Below, piece after piece: positions 50,709-59,540 of a DNA stretch of 64,000 bases (positions are counted from its first letter, which is position 1; the number at the start of each line of letters is the position of its first letter). This DNA comes from Bradyrhizobium sp. SZCCT0148 (lineage in GTDB: Bacteria > Pseudomonadota > Alphaproteobacteria > Rhizobiales > Xanthobacteraceae): NCBI RefSeq assembly GCF_018129985.1, contig NZ_JAFCKT010000005.1, positions 1-64,000 of the forward strand. Reading direction: 5' to 3'. Made by a program: the position numbers and the translations under genes. Below the pieces are notes generated by a model. It was not told the origin of the DNA. It did not search any database and saw only the letters and a program-made list of their open reading frames with translations.

Positions 50709-51749
50709 ATGGCGGCACAGGTCGGCATCGCTCCCGTCAAGCAGCGAGGCGTTGCCACGCTTGGCGGCACAGAAAAGGTCGCGGCGCTGCTGCTTGCCAT
50801 GGGCCGGCAGGCAGCCGCGAGCGTGCTCGCGCAATTCGAGCCGCAGGACATTCGCATCGTTACCAAGGCCGCGGCCGAACTGCGGCCGATCACGGCGCAG
50901 GAACTCGAATCCATCGTCGAGGAGTTCGCCCAGCAGTTCTCGATGGGCGCAAACATTCTCGGCACCCTCGGTGGCCTGGAGGCCGTGCTCGGCGACGTGC
51001 TTCCTGCCGATCAGGTCACGGCGATCATGTCGGACCTGCTCGGCAATTCGAGCCGGTCGGTCTGGGATCGCGTCTCGTCGGTGTCGGAAAATTCGCTGGC
51101 GACCTACCTGTCCAAGGAGCACCCGCAGACCGCCGCGCTGATCCTGTCCAAGGTCAAGCCGGCCTGCGCCGCCAAGGTCATGAGCCAGCTGCCCTCGAGC
51201 CTGCGCAACGAGTTGATGCGGCGCGTGCTCAGCCTCAAGCCGATCGTCGACGATGCGATGAAGGTTCTCGAGAAGACGCTGCATGAGGATCTGACGCTCA
51301 ATTTCGCCCGCAACCTCGGCGCCGACACTTACGCCCGCGTCGCCGACATCATCAACAAAATGGAGCGCGGGCATATCGAGGACATGCTCAAGAGCCTTTC
51401 GGAGAAGCGGCCGAAATCGGCCGAAGTGCTGAAGGAGCTGCTGTTCACCTTCGACGACGTCATCAACCTGGCGCCGAAGGCGCGCACCATGATCTTCGAC
51501 CAGGTGCCGACCGATCGTATCGTCGTCGCCTTGAAGGGCACCGACAAGCATTTCCGCGAGCTGATCCTGTCTGCGGTCGCCTCGCGCGTGCGCCGCGTCG
51601 TCGAGCACGAGCTCGCCATCGGCGAGCCGTCGAATCAGCGCGACGTGCTGGAGGCGCGCCGCGTCATCACCGATCTCGCGCTCGACCTCGCGGAGAAGGG
51701 CGAAATCGAGCTCAACCCCGACCAGGAGGATGAGCTGGTCTTTCGCTGA
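50709..51749 (+). CDS. fliG: Flagellar motor switch protein FliG
   Basis: A 346-residue rotor protein linking the MS ring (FliF) to FliM and the stator. The N-terminal FliF-binding domain begins with GTEKVAALLLAMGRQAAASV. The middle domain holds EHPQTAALILSKVKPACAAK. The C-terminal torque helix with charged residues is about 275-300 (DQVPTDRIVVALKGTDKHFR, ILSAVASRVRRVVEHELAIG). All three domains are complete. Confidence 0.95.
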   Translation: MAAQVGIAPVKQRGVATLGGTEKVAALLLAMGRQAAASVLAQFEPQDIRIVTKAAAELRPITAQELESIVEEFAQQFSMGANILGTLGGLEAVLGDVLPADQVTAIMSDLLGNSSRSVWDRVSSVSENSLATYLSKEHPQTAALILSKVKPACAAKVMSQLPSSLRNELMRRVLSLKPIVDDAMKVLEKTLHEDLTLNFARNLGADTYARVADIINKMERGHIEDMLKSLSEKRPKSAEVLKELLFTFDDVINLAPKARTMIFDQVPTDRIVVALKGTDKHFRELILSAVASRVRRVVEHELAIGEPSNQRDVLEARRVITDLALDLAEKGEIELNPDQEDELVFR

Positions 51750-51762
51750 CCGCTGAACGGGC

Positions 51763-52848
51763 ATGGCAGAATCATCCGATCAGGAGAGCAAGACAGAAGA
51801 GCCGACCGAGAAGAAAGTCCGTGATGCGCTCGAACAGGGCAAGATCCCGGTCTCTCGGGAGGCCTCTATTTTCGCCTCGATGGCCGCGCTGATGGTCATT
51901 CAGGCGTTCCTGATCGGCCAGGGCGTCCAGCAATTGACGCCGACCCTGAAGAACCTGCTGGACGATCCCGATGGCTTCCCGCTCTCCACCGGCGCGGACG
52001 CGCAGAACCTGCTCACAGTGGTCAGTCTCGAGGCGCTGCGCTTCCTGGTGCCGCTGGTCGTCACCCTCGGCGCGTTCGGGCTCGCCGCCTCGCTGCTGCA
52101 GAACGCCCCGCGCCTGGTGCTGGAGCGTATCAAGCCAGACCTGTCGCGAATCTCTCCGATCGGCGGCTGGAGCCGTCTGTTCGGAAAGCAGGGACTGGTC
52201 GAGTTCGCCAAGTCGCTGTTCAAGCTGGCCGCGGTGACTTCCGTGGTCGCCTTCGTCCTGCGCTCGTCGGAGGCGAAGGCGTTCGAGGCGATGTACACCG
52301 ACCCGGTTGCGCTGCCGGAGATGATTCTCAACATCGCGATGCGAATTGTCTCGGCGATCTGCATCGCGACCATCGTCCTTGTGGCGATCGATCTCGCCTG
52401 GGCGCGCTTCCACTGGCGGCGCGAGCTGCGCATGACCAAGCAGGAGATCAAGGACGAGCACAAGCAGGCGGAAGGCGATCCGCTGATCAAGGCGCGGTTG
52501 CGCTCGCTGGCGCGCGACCGCTCGCGGCAGCGGATGATCGCATCCGCATCCCGCGCGACGCTGGTGATCGCGAACCCGACGCACTTCGCGATTGCGCTGC
52601 GCTACAACCGCGAGGAAAATCCCGCACCTCTCGTGGTGGCCAAAGGCATGGACGTGATCGCGCTGAAGATTCGAGAGGTTGCCGAGAAAAACCGGATTCC
52701 CGTGATCGAGAACAGGGCGCTGGCACGCGCACTCTACGAGGCCGTCCAGGTCGATCAGGTGATTCCGGCGGAGTTCTTCCGACCCGTGGCCGAAATCATC
52801 TACTTCCTGCAGTCCAAACAGGCGCCGCGGACCGAGAAGGTCCAGTAG
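51763..52848 (+). CDS. flhB: Flagellar export protein FlhB
   Basis: A 361-residue type III export switch protein. The N-terminal motif ESKTEEPTEKKVRDALEQGK precedes four transmembrane segments, and the cytoplasmic domain carries the autocleavage site NPTHFAIALRYN (cut between Asn and Pro). Cleavage switches export from rod/hook to filament substrates. It lies 13 bases after fliG and ends the motA-to-flhB run. Confidence 0.95.
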   Translation: MAESSDQESKTEEPTEKKVRDALEQGKIPVSREASIFASMAALMVIQAFLIGQGVQQLTPTLKNLLDDPDGFPLSTGADAQNLLTVVSLEALRFLVPLVVTLGAFGLAASLLQNAPRLVLERIKPDLSRISPIGGWSRLFGKQGLVEFAKSLFKLAAVTSVVAFVLRSSEAKAFEAMYTDPVALPEMILNIAMRIVSAICIATIVLVAIDLAWARFHWRRELRMTKQEIKDEHKQAEGDPLIKARLRSLARDRSRQRMIASASRATLVIANPTHFAIALRYNREENPAPLVVAKGMDVIALKIREVAEKNRIPVIENRALARALYEAVQVDQVIPAEFFRPVAEIIYFLQSKQAPRTEKVQ

Positions 52849-52878
52849 ATTTCCGAGGACGACGTCGTGCCCAACAGC

Positions 52879-52894
52879 TTGACGAAAGCTTAAC
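52879..52894 (+). promoter_or_regulatory. CtrA-like site upstream of flgB
   Basis: TTGACGAAAGCTTAAC matches TTAA-N7-TTAAC at eight of nine positions (TTGA for TTAA). It is centred about 26 bases before the flgB ATG in the 64-base gap after flhB. CtrA controls flagellar genes in several alphaproteobacteria. The closeness to the start would suit either a site overlapping the promoter or repression. Confidence 0.45.
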
Positions 52895-52912
52895 GCCCTA
52901 GGCTTTTCCCGA

Positions 52913-53314
52913 ATGGACCAGAACGGGGCTGTCGTGGGACCGCTTTATCTCTTCGAACTCGCATCGTCGCAGGCGCGGTACCTCGAGCTCCGCCAGTCGA
53001 CCATTGCCACCAACGTGGCCAACGCCAACACGCCGGGCTTCAAGGCCCGCGACGTCGAGCCCTTCAACAAGGTGCTCGACGGCATGCCGGTGAGGCTTGC
53101 CACGACGTCGCCCTCGCACATGCAGCTGGCCGCAGCCGAGACTGACACGCGGGCGACCGCGAAAAAGGACAGCTGGGAAGTCGTTCATTCAGGCAACTCG
53201 GTCAGCCTCGAGCAGGAAATGATCAAGGGCAGCGACGTAAGCCGCGACTATTCGATGAATTCGGCGATCGTGCGGTCGTTCCACCGCATGGTCCTGTCCA
53301 GTGCGAAGGCCTGA
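52913..53314 (+). CDS. flgB: Flagellar basal-body rod protein FlgB
   Basis: A 133-residue proximal-rod protein. The rod motif RQSTIATNVANANTPGFKAR is near the N-terminus and the C-terminal helix reads YSMNSAIVRSFHRMVLSS. Length is typical. It opens the flgB-flgC-fliE-flgG-flgA-flgI-motE-flgH-fliL-fliP run. The N-terminal extension MDQNGAVVGP is slightly longer than usual. Confidence 0.93.
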   Translation: MDQNGAVVGPLYLFELASSQARYLELRQSTIATNVANANTPGFKARDVEPFNKVLDGMPVRLATTSPSHMQLAAAETDTRATAKKDSWEVVHSGNSVSLEQEMIKGSDVSRDYSMNSAIVRSFHRMVLSSAKA

Positions 53315-53325
53315 GGTGAACTGAC

Positions 53326-53742
53326 ATGCTGGACTCACTGCAAGCGTCATTGACGGTCGCGAGCTCAGGGCTCGAAGCGCAGTCGACGCGGATGCGCATC
53401 GTCTCGGAGAACCTCGCGAACGCGACTTCGACGGGGCGCACGGCCGGTGCCGATCCCTATCAGCGCAAGACCATCACCTTCGATGCCGCGATGGACCGTG
53501 CTTCGGGGTCGCAGCTGGCGAAGGTCAAGGAGATCGGGGTCGACACCACGCCGTACCGTGTCGAATACGATCCAGGGCATCCTGCCGCTGACAAGGCCGG
53601 CTACGTCAAGATGCCGAACGTCAACATGATGATCGAAATGGCCGACATGCGGGAAGTCAACCGGTCCTACGAGGCCAATCTCCAGGTCGTGAAACAGGTG
53701 AGGTCGATGCTCGGCATGACGATCGATCTCTTGAGGAGCTGA
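53326..53742 (+). CDS. flgC: Flagellar basal-body rod protein FlgC
   Basis: A 138-residue proximal-rod protein: LTVASSGLEAQSTRMRIVSE with NLANATSTGRT, GYVKMPNVNMMIEMADMREV and NRSYEANLQVVKQVRSM are the family N- and C-terminal motifs. It lies 11 bases after flgB and 2 before fliE. Confidence 0.95.
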   Translation: MLDSLQASLTVASSGLEAQSTRMRIVSENLANATSTGRTAGADPYQRKTITFDAAMDRASGSQLAKVKEIGVDTTPYRVEYDPGHPAADKAGYVKMPNVNMMIEMADMREVNRSYEANLQVVKQVRSMLGMTIDLLRS

Positions 53743-53744
53743 CA

Positions 53745-54074
53745 ATGCTTGAAGCGATTTCATCCACGGCGGTCTCCGCAGGACAGGCAGCAAGCCGCGC
53801 GACCGAGGCACAGGCCATCGCGCCGACGGCGCCGACCGCGATTCAGTCCGTCGACGATGTCGGCTTCGAATCGGTGATGAAGCAGGTGACGACCGACGCG
53901 ATCGGGACGCTGAAGGCGGGCGAGGCGGCGTCGATCTCGGCGATGCAGGGCAAGGAATCGACCCGCAAGGTCGTGGAGGCGCTGATGTCGGCCGAGCAGG
54001 CCCTGCAGACGGCGGTCGCGGTTCGCGACAAGGTCGTGCAGGCCTACCAGGAAGTCGTCCGGATGTCGATTTGA
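53745..54074 (+). CDS. fliE: Flagellar hook-basal body protein FliE
   Basis: A 109-residue adaptor between the MS ring and the rod. The variable N-terminus (Ala/Thr-rich) is followed by the conserved helices MQGKESTRKVVEALMSAEQA and LQTAVAVRDKVVQAYQEVVR, with the terminal MSI. Length is typical. It is encoded between flgC and flgG as in other Rhizobiales. Confidence 0.93.
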   Translation: MLEAISSTAVSAGQAASRATEAQAIAPTAPTAIQSVDDVGFESVMKQVTTDAIGTLKAGEAASISAMQGKESTRKVVEALMSAEQALQTAVAVRDKVVQAYQEVVRMSI

Positions 54075-54092
54075 TCTGAAGGAGTGGGATAA

Positions 54093-54881
54093 GTGAAATC
54101 GCTCGCCATTGCGGCCACGGGCATGAACGCCCAGCAGACCAATATCGAAGTCATCGCGAACAACATCGCCAACATCAACTCGACCTCTTACAAGCGTGCG
54201 CGCGCCGAGTTCACCGATCTGTTCTACCAGATGGACCGCATGCAGGGCGTCGCCAACGTCAACGGCTCATCGCCGATCCCGGAAGGCGCCAATCTCGGTC
54301 TTGGCGTCAAGTCGGCAGCGATCCGCAAACTGCACATCCAGGGCGCGCTGACGCAGACCGGCAATCCCTACGATATGGCGATCAACGGCCGGGGCTGGTT
54401 TCAGGTGCTCGGCCCGAACAACGAGGTGCAATACACGCGCGCGGGTTCGTTCACGCCCAACGCCAACGCCCAGCTCGTCACCACGGACGGCTATCTCTTG
54501 GATCCCGCCATCACGATCCCGCAGGGCACCGTAGAGGTCACGGTCAACCAGACCGGGCAGGTGTTCGCCAAGCTGGATACCGAGGTGAACCCGCGTCAGA
54601 TCGGCCAGCTCAACCTCGCCAACTTCGCCAACGAGGCGGGCCTCGAACCGCTGGGCGGCAATCTCTATCGCGAGACCACGGCGTCGGGCACGCCGGTCGT
54701 CGGCCTGCCGGGCGACTCCGGCTACGGCAAGATCAACCAGAAATGGCTCGAAGCCTCGAACGTCGACCCGGTCAAGGAAATCACCGAGTTGATCTCGGCA
54801 CAGCGCGCCTACGAAATGAATGCCAAGGTCATCCAGGCCTCGGACGAAATGGCCCAGACGGTATCGAAGGGCATGCGCTAG
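54093..54881 (+). CDS. flgG: Flagellar distal-rod protein FlgG
   Basis: A 262-residue distal-rod protein. It starts with GTG after GAAGGAG and reads MKSLAIAATGMNAQQTNIEV. IANNIANINSTSYKRARAEF is the rod motif, followed by the FlgG-specific loop (LFYQMDRMQGVANVNG), and the C-terminus SAQRAYEMNAKVIQASDEMA is diagnostic for FlgG. Length matches the family. Confidence 0.96.
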   Translation: MKSLAIAATGMNAQQTNIEVIANNIANINSTSYKRARAEFTDLFYQMDRMQGVANVNGSSPIPEGANLGLGVKSAAIRKLHIQGALTQTGNPYDMAINGRGWFQVLGPNNEVQYTRAGSFTPNANAQLVTTDGYLLDPAITIPQGTVEVTVNQTGQVFAKLDTEVNPRQIGQLNLANFANEAGLEPLGGNLYRETTASGTPVVGLPGDSGYGKINQKWLEASNVDPVKEITELISAQRAYEMNAKVIQASDEMAQTVSKGMR

Positions 54882-54894
54882 TTCCGGTGTCCAA

Positions 54895-55371
54895 ATGTTG
54901 AACAGGGTGGGTCTGATCGTGCGCGGGTTGGCCGCCGTGCTGCTGGTTCTGGCTTCGGTACGCCTCGCCACGGCCGATGAGAAGCGGCTTCCCGTGCCGG
55001 CGGTGTCGATCCGCGGCGGCGAGCTGATCAGGGACGACATGATCACGGAGCGCGCCTTCGCGCCGAACGTACTCGGCGTCGCCATGTTCATCGAAGGACG
55101 GCAGGTCCTCGTCGGGCGCATGGCGCGGCGCGCGCTGCTGCCGGGCCAGCCCATCCCGACCAACGCGGTGGAGGATCCCTGGACCGTCGCCCGCGGCGCC
55201 ATGGTCAAGGTCGTGGTGGAGGACAGCGGCCTGTCCATCGTCACTTACGGCTCGGCGATGCAATCGGGCGCGTCCGGCGCGCTGATCCCGGTGCGCAATA
55301 CGGATACCGGGGTGATCATCAAGGGCGTGGTCCAGCCCGACGGGACCGTGAAGGTCATGGACGGGTCATGA
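54895..55371 (+). CDS. flgA: P-ring assembly chaperone FlgA
   Basis: A 158-residue exported protein with a signal peptide (to about residue 27, TADEKR) and the SAF-like C-terminal region (VSIRGGELIRDDMITERAFA, LLPGQPIPTNAVEDPWTVAR, VIIKGVVQPDGTVKVMD). It corresponds to the short form of FlgA common in Rhizobiales. It begins 13 bases after flgG and overlaps flgI by 4 bases. Confidence 0.92.
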   Translation: MLNRVGLIVRGLAAVLLVLASVRLATADEKRLPVPAVSIRGGELIRDDMITERAFAPNVLGVAMFIEGRQVLVGRMARRALLPGQPIPTNAVEDPWTVARGAMVKVVVEDSGLSIVTYGSAMQSGASGALIPVRNTDTGVIIKGVVQPDGTVKVMDGS

Positions 55372-56498
55372 CCAGAATACTGCTTGCGCTCATCCTGCTG
55401 CTTTCGGCCGCCTGCGCCCATGCCGCCGTCCGCATCAAGGACATCGCGGATATCAAGGGTCTGCGAGAAAACCAGATCGTCGGCTACGGCCTCGTCATCG
55501 GCCTGAACGGTACCGGCGACACGCTGCGCAACGCGCCGTTCACGGAGCAGTCCCTGCAATCGATGCTCGAGAACATGGGCATCAATGTCAGGAACGAGAC
55601 CACGAGCACCAACAATCCCCCGCGCCCGACGACGCTGCGCACGCGCAACGTCGCGGCCGTGATGGTGACTGCGGACCTGACGCCCTCGATCGGGCCCGGC
55701 GAGCGCATGGACGTGACCGTGTCGTCGCTCGGCGATGCGACGTCGCTGCTCGGCGGTACGCTGGTCATGACATCGCTGCGCGCGGCCGACGGCGCCGTCT
55801 ATGCGGTGGCGCAGGGTGCGATCACAGTCGCCGGTTTCAGCGTCGGGGGCCAGGCGCAGAACGTCAGCCAGGGCACGCCGACGGCCGGGCGCATTCCGAA
55901 CGGTGCGCTGGTCGAGCGTGAGGTGCAGGGAAGTCTCCACGAGATGGAGTTCCTGGTGCTGCAGCTCAAGAACCCCGACTTCGTCACCGCGACGCGCATT
56001 CTGGACGCCATCAACCGCTTCGCCGGCGGACGTTACCGCGCGCAGATCGCCTTCGAGCGCGACTATCGCACCATCGTGCTGTCGAAGCCGCGCCACATCG
56101 GCCCCGTCCGTTTCCTCGCCGAGATCGGCGAGCTGACGGTCGAGCCGGATACGCCGGCACGGGTGGTGATCAACGAGCGCACCGGCACTGTGGTGATCGG
56201 GCGCGACGTGCGGATATCGACCGTTGCGGTGACCCACGGCAATCTGTCGGTTCGTGTCACGGAGATGCCGGTGGTGTCACAGCCGGCGCCGTTCTCGCGC
56301 GGGCAGACCGTGGTGGTCCCGCAGACAGTGGTCGAGGCCAACGAGGCCGGATCGCAGGTGGCGATCCTCAGCGGGGTCGATCTGCAGCGCCTGGTGCGCG
56401 GGCTGAACCAGATCGGACTGAAGCCTTCGGGCATCATCGCGATCCTGCAGGCGATCAAGACGGCTGGTGCGCTTCAGGCCGATGTCATCGTGCAATGA
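55368..56498 (+). CDS. flgI: Flagellar P-ring protein FlgI
   Basis: A 376-residue periplasmic ring protein with a signal peptide (to about residue 20, AHAA). RIKDIADIKGLRENQIVGYG and LVIGLNGTGDTLRNAPFTEQ are the family start, and the C-terminal VDLQRLVRGLNQIGLKPSGI with AILQAIKTAGALQADVIVQ is diagnostic. It is coupled to flgA. Confidence 0.96.
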   Translation: MTRILLALILLLSAACAHAAVRIKDIADIKGLRENQIVGYGLVIGLNGTGDTLRNAPFTEQSLQSMLENMGINVRNETTSTNNPPRPTTLRTRNVAAVMVTADLTPSIGPGERMDVTVSSLGDATSLLGGTLVMTSLRAADGAVYAVAQGAITVAGFSVGGQAQNVSQGTPTAGRIPNGALVEREVQGSLHEMEFLVLQLKNPDFVTATRILDAINRFAGGRYRAQIAFERDYRTIVLSKPRHIGPVRFLAEIGELTVEPDTPARVVINERTGTVVIGRDVRISTVAVTHGNLSVRVTEMPVVSQPAPFSRGQTVVVPQTVVEANEAGSQVAILSGVDLQRLVRGLNQIGLKPSGIIAILQAIKTAGALQADVIVQ

Positions 56499-56565
56499 TG
56501 CGCAAGCGTCGTGCAAGCATGCTCGCTCAATGCTCGGGTCTGAAGCGAGAATCGCGCGCGGCCCG

Positions 56566-57345
56566 ATGCTGAAGCTGGATCACAAAGCCAAACTCCTCCT
56601 GCTGCTCGCGGCCTCCGTGCTCGCGGGCGCGTCGCCCGTGCTGGCGCTGGACGAGGCCAGGCCGTCGAAACCGCTCAACCTGCTCTCCTTCGCGCGCGCC
56701 CGCGCCTCCGGCCCGCAGAAGCCGCAGCCGGTCACGGCGATACCAACTGACAGCGCGTCGATCCGGGCCACGGCTTGGGCGGCGGAAGACCAGGGACCTG
56801 CGACCACCGGCGCGGTCCCCGCTTCCGGGGCGCCATCGGCCGCACCTGCAGCACCGCCTGCATCTCCACCGGCGCGTCCGGCCAAGCCGGGCAGCGTGAC
56901 GGCGTCGCCGAAACCTGCGCCGCCGCAGGCCGCGGTCGCCACAGACAACGAAGTCGCCTTGTTCTGCAACAGCGTCGCCGATCCCGCCGTCGATGCGAGG
57001 CTGGCCTGGCAGCTCAAGGAGCTGGAGAAGGCCGAAAGCCTGCTCCGCGAGCGGATCGCCGAGGTCGAGGCCAAGCGCGCCGAATACCAACAGTGGATGG
57101 CGCTGCGCGACGACTTCCTGAAGAAGGCCGAAGCCAGCGTCGTCGAGATCTATTCGCGCATGAAGCCCGAAGCTGCGGCGACCCAGATTGCCGGCATGGC
57201 CGACGAGACCGCGGCCGCCGTGCTCGCCAAGCTCAGTCCGAGGAGCTCGAGCGCGATCTTCAACGAGATGGATACGGCACGCGCGGCGCACCTCGCAGAC
57301 TTGCTTGGCGGAATGCGTCGCGTGGATGACGGAAAGACCAAATAG
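56566..57345 (+). CDS. motE: MotE-like flagellar protein
   Basis: A 259-residue exported protein. A signal peptide (MLKLDHKAKLLLLLAASVLA, cut near VLA-LD) is followed by a long Pro/Ala-rich linker (about 50-125), a coiled coil (LKELEKAESLLRERIAEVEA) and an MgtE-N-like domain (IYSRMKPEAAATQIAGMADE, TAAAVLAKLSPRSSSAIFNE). This matches MotE of Rhizobiales, known in Sinorhizobium as a periplasmic chaperone of MotC. The start is uncertain: 56530 and 56467 are in frame, and none has a good ribosome-binding site. It abuts flgH with no gap. Confidence 0.78.
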   Translation: MLKLDHKAKLLLLLAASVLAGASPVLALDEARPSKPLNLLSFARARASGPQKPQPVTAIPTDSASIRATAWAAEDQGPATTGAVPASGAPSAAPAAPPASPPARPAKPGSVTASPKPAPPQAAVATDNEVALFCNSVADPAVDARLAWQLKELEKAESLLRERIAEVEAKRAEYQQWMALRDDFLKKAEASVVEIYSRMKPEAAATQIAGMADETAAAVLAKLSPRSSSAIFNEMDTARAAHLADLLGGMRRVDDGKTK

Positions 57346-58053
57346 ATGAAGAAGCCGATCCTCATCCTCTCGCTCGTGCTGGTATCCGTGCTCATGGCCG
57401 GATGCTTCCATGATCCGTCCGAGGTCCTGACCGGTCCGCAAATGTCGCCGGTCGGCAGCGGCCTCAGGACTCAGGCCGATCCGATCCCGGTGACGCCGCG
57501 CATGCGCACGCCTGTCAGCTATCGCTCCACCTGGGACGACGGCACCGATCTCTATCGCGATCCCCGCGCAAGGCGCACTGGCGACGTCGTTACGGTGATC
57601 ATCTCGATGCAGGACAAGGCGAAGCTCGACAACAAGACCGGCCGCTCGCGCGATTCGCAGGTCAAGTTCGGGCTCGACTGGCTGATGGACGTCGCTGGAT
57701 GGAACGACAAGGGATCGGCGAATGCAAACCTCAGCACCAACACACAGATCAAGGGCAACGGACAGATCGATCGCACCGAGGACATCAAGCTGTCGATCGC
57801 GGCCATCGTCACCGACGTGTTGCCGAACGGCAATATCATGATCAGCGGCTCGCAGGAGTTTCGCGTCAATACGGAGATGCGCGTGCTCAATGTCGGCGGC
57901 ATCGTGCGTCCGCGCGATATTTCGCGCACCAACACGATCTCCTACGAGAAGATCGCCGAGGCGCGGGTTTCCTATGGCGGTCGCGGAAATCTGTCCGACG
58001 TGCAACAGCCTGGATGGGGACATCGGATCTATGACGCCGTGGCACCATTCTGA
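57346..58053 (+). CDS. flgH: Flagellar L-ring lipoprotein FlgH
   Basis: A 235-residue outer-membrane lipoprotein. The lipobox LMAGC follows a typical signal peptide (Cys near residue 22). LYRDPRARRTGDVVTVIISM, GNGQIDRTEDIKLSIAAIVT, VLPNGNIMISGSQEFRVNTE and VGGIVRPRDISRTNTISYEK are family motifs. It pairs with FlgI to form the LP ring. Confidence 0.96.
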   Translation: MKKPILILSLVLVSVLMAGCFHDPSEVLTGPQMSPVGSGLRTQADPIPVTPRMRTPVSYRSTWDDGTDLYRDPRARRTGDVVTVIISMQDKAKLDNKTGRSRDSQVKFGLDWLMDVAGWNDKGSANANLSTNTQIKGNGQIDRTEDIKLSIAAIVTDVLPNGNIMISGSQEFRVNTEMRVLNVGGIVRPRDISRTNTISYEKIAEARVSYGGRGNLSDVQQPGWGHRIYDAVAPF

Positions 58054-58095
58054 AGTCCGCGCCGGTTTGGCCGCGCCGGAACGGCGGGGGACGTG

Positions 58096-58539
58096 ATGCG
58101 CCTGATTGCGGCCATCGTGGTGCTGACCCTTGTGGCGATCGGTGCGGGCGCGCTGGCGGGCCTGCATCTGTTCGCGGCGGCCGAGCGCGTCGCCGATGCG
58201 AAGAAAACCGCCACGCCGCCGCCGCTTGCCTCGAGCTACGCCGGCAGCGCGCGGCTCAGGAAGCTGTCTCCGATCGTGACCAATCTGGCCGCGCCGGCCA
58301 ACAACTGGGCCCGCGTAGAAGCCTCCATGGTGACCGAGAGCATGAGCGACGAGGACGCCGGCATCCTGGCCGCCCACATCAGCGAGGACATCGTCACCTA
58401 TCTGCGGTCGGCGACGGTGACGCAATTCGAGGGATCGCGGGGGCTCCAGCATCTGCGCGACGACCTGACCGAGCGCGCCAACATCCGCTCGTCGGGCAAG
58501 GTGCGCGAATTGATCATTGAGACCCTGGTGATTCAGTGA
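58096..58539 (+). CDS. fliL: FliL-like flagellar basal-body protein
   Basis: A 147-residue protein with one N-terminal transmembrane helix (MRLIAAIVVLTLVAIGAGAL) and a periplasmic domain (LSPIVTNLAAPANNWARVEA, SEDIVTYLRSATVTQFEGSR, then LRDDLTERANIRSSGKVREL). It sits directly before fliP, where fliL is normal in Rhizobiales, and overlaps it by 4 bases. FliL surrounds and supports the stator. A GTG at 58093 is an alternative start. Confidence 0.85.
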   Translation: MRLIAAIVVLTLVAIGAGALAGLHLFAAAERVADAKKTATPPPLASSYAGSARLRKLSPIVTNLAAPANNWARVEASMVTESMSDEDAGILAAHISEDIVTYLRSATVTQFEGSRGLQHLRDDLTERANIRSSGKVRELIIETLVIQ

Positions 58540-59276
58540 GAGTAAAAGCCCTGCTGCTCGCGTTGGTTCTGGTCGTGCTGCCCGAAATGGCGCTCGCCCA
58601 GATTCCGGACCTCAACTCGCTGCTGCCGCCCGGAAACGGCTCGACCAGCGGCCGAATCATCCAGCTGATGGCGCTGATCACGGTGCTGTCGGTGGCGCCG
58701 GGGCTGCTCATCATGGTCACCAGCTTCACGCGATTCGCGGTGGCGCTGTCGTTTCTGCGCGCCGGTCTCGGCCTGCAGACCACGCCGGCCAATCTGGTGC
58801 TGATCAGCCTCGCCCTGTTCATGACCTTCTACGTGATGGCGCCGACCTTCGATCGCGCCTGGGAAACCGGCGTCCAGCCGCTGATGAAGAACGAGATCTC
58901 GGAAGAGCAGGCCTATCTGAAGATCACCGATCCGTTTCGCGAGTTCATGCTGGCCCATGTCCGCGACAAGGATCTGCAGACCTTCGAAGCGCTCGCCGCG
59001 GAGAGCTTTCGCAAGAAGTTCGACGACAAGCGCGTCGATTTACGCGTCATCATCCCGGCCTTCATGATCTCCGAGCTGAGGCGTTCGTTCGAGATCGGAT
59101 TTCTCATCATCCTGCCGTTCCTGGTGATCGACATGATCGTGGCGACGCTGACGATGTCGATGGGCATGATGATGATGCCGCCGACGATCCTGGCGCTGCC
59201 GTTCAAGATGCTGTTCTTCGTTCTGATCGATGGCTGGAATCTGCTCGCCTCCGGACTGGTGCGCTCGTTCTCGTGA
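58536..59276 (+). CDS. fliP: Flagellar export gate protein FliP
   Basis: A 246-residue export-gate core protein. It starts with GTG and has a cleavable signal (to about residue 23, ALAQ), as usual for FliP. SGRIIQLMALITVLSVAPGL, LLIMVTSFTRFAVALSFLRA and LRRSFEIGFLIILPFLVIDM, then MIVATLTMSMGMMMMPPTIL, are family signatures. FliQ and FliR do not follow; flagellin genes do, so those partners are elsewhere. Confidence 0.96.
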   Translation: MRVKALLLALVLVVLPEMALAQIPDLNSLLPPGNGSTSGRIIQLMALITVLSVAPGLLIMVTSFTRFAVALSFLRAGLGLQTTPANLVLISLALFMTFYVMAPTFDRAWETGVQPLMKNEISEEQAYLKITDPFREFMLAHVRDKDLQTFEALAAESFRKKFDDKRVDLRVIIPAFMISELRRSFEIGFLIILPFLVIDMIVATLTMSMGMMMMPPTILALPFKMLFFVLIDGWNLLASGLVRSFS

Positions 59277-59302
59277 GCGGCCGGGACCGCCCGGCGTCGG
59301 TC

Positions 59303-59354
59303 ATGGTTAGCGGAAAGTACCGCGCTATGGTTAGCGTTGGGTAATATTAACCAT
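59303..59354. promoter_or_regulatory. Three CtrA-like half sites before the flagellin genes
   Basis: ATGGTTAGCG occurs at 59303-59312 and again at 59326-59335, exactly 23 bases apart (about two helical turns). TTAACCAT at 59347-59354 is the same motif inverted. TTAACCAT (reverse ATGGTTAA) is a known CtrA recognition element in alphaproteobacteria. An OmpR-type flagellar activator (Rem/LafR-like) is another candidate. Confidence 0.5.
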
Positions 59355-59453
59355 CTGATATTGCTGAAGAATTCAAGTCGATCTTAATCCGGAGGCAAGA
59401 TTCGGCGTGTTAGCAATGCGTCACGGCGGGTTGGACCCCACCCCTATCAGTCC

Positions 59454-59540
59454 AAAGGCATGATGCCGCCCCTCCGTACCGGTGCAAGTCCGGTATGTCC
59501 CCTGATGAAAATGTAACGCGTACATAAAGGGACATTCGCA
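59454..59540 (+). promoter_or_regulatory. Structured flagellin mRNA leader (copy 1)
   Basis: AAAGGCATGATGCCGCC is followed by a 6-bp hairpin TACCGG (59477-59482)/CCGGTA (59490-59495) with the 7-base loop TGCAAGT. Next comes ATGTCCC (59495-59501), exactly complementary to GGGACAT (59529-59535), which contains the flagellin ribosome-binding site. The same arrangement is repeated before the second flagellin. It looks like an RNA switch controlling translation. Confidence 0.65.
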
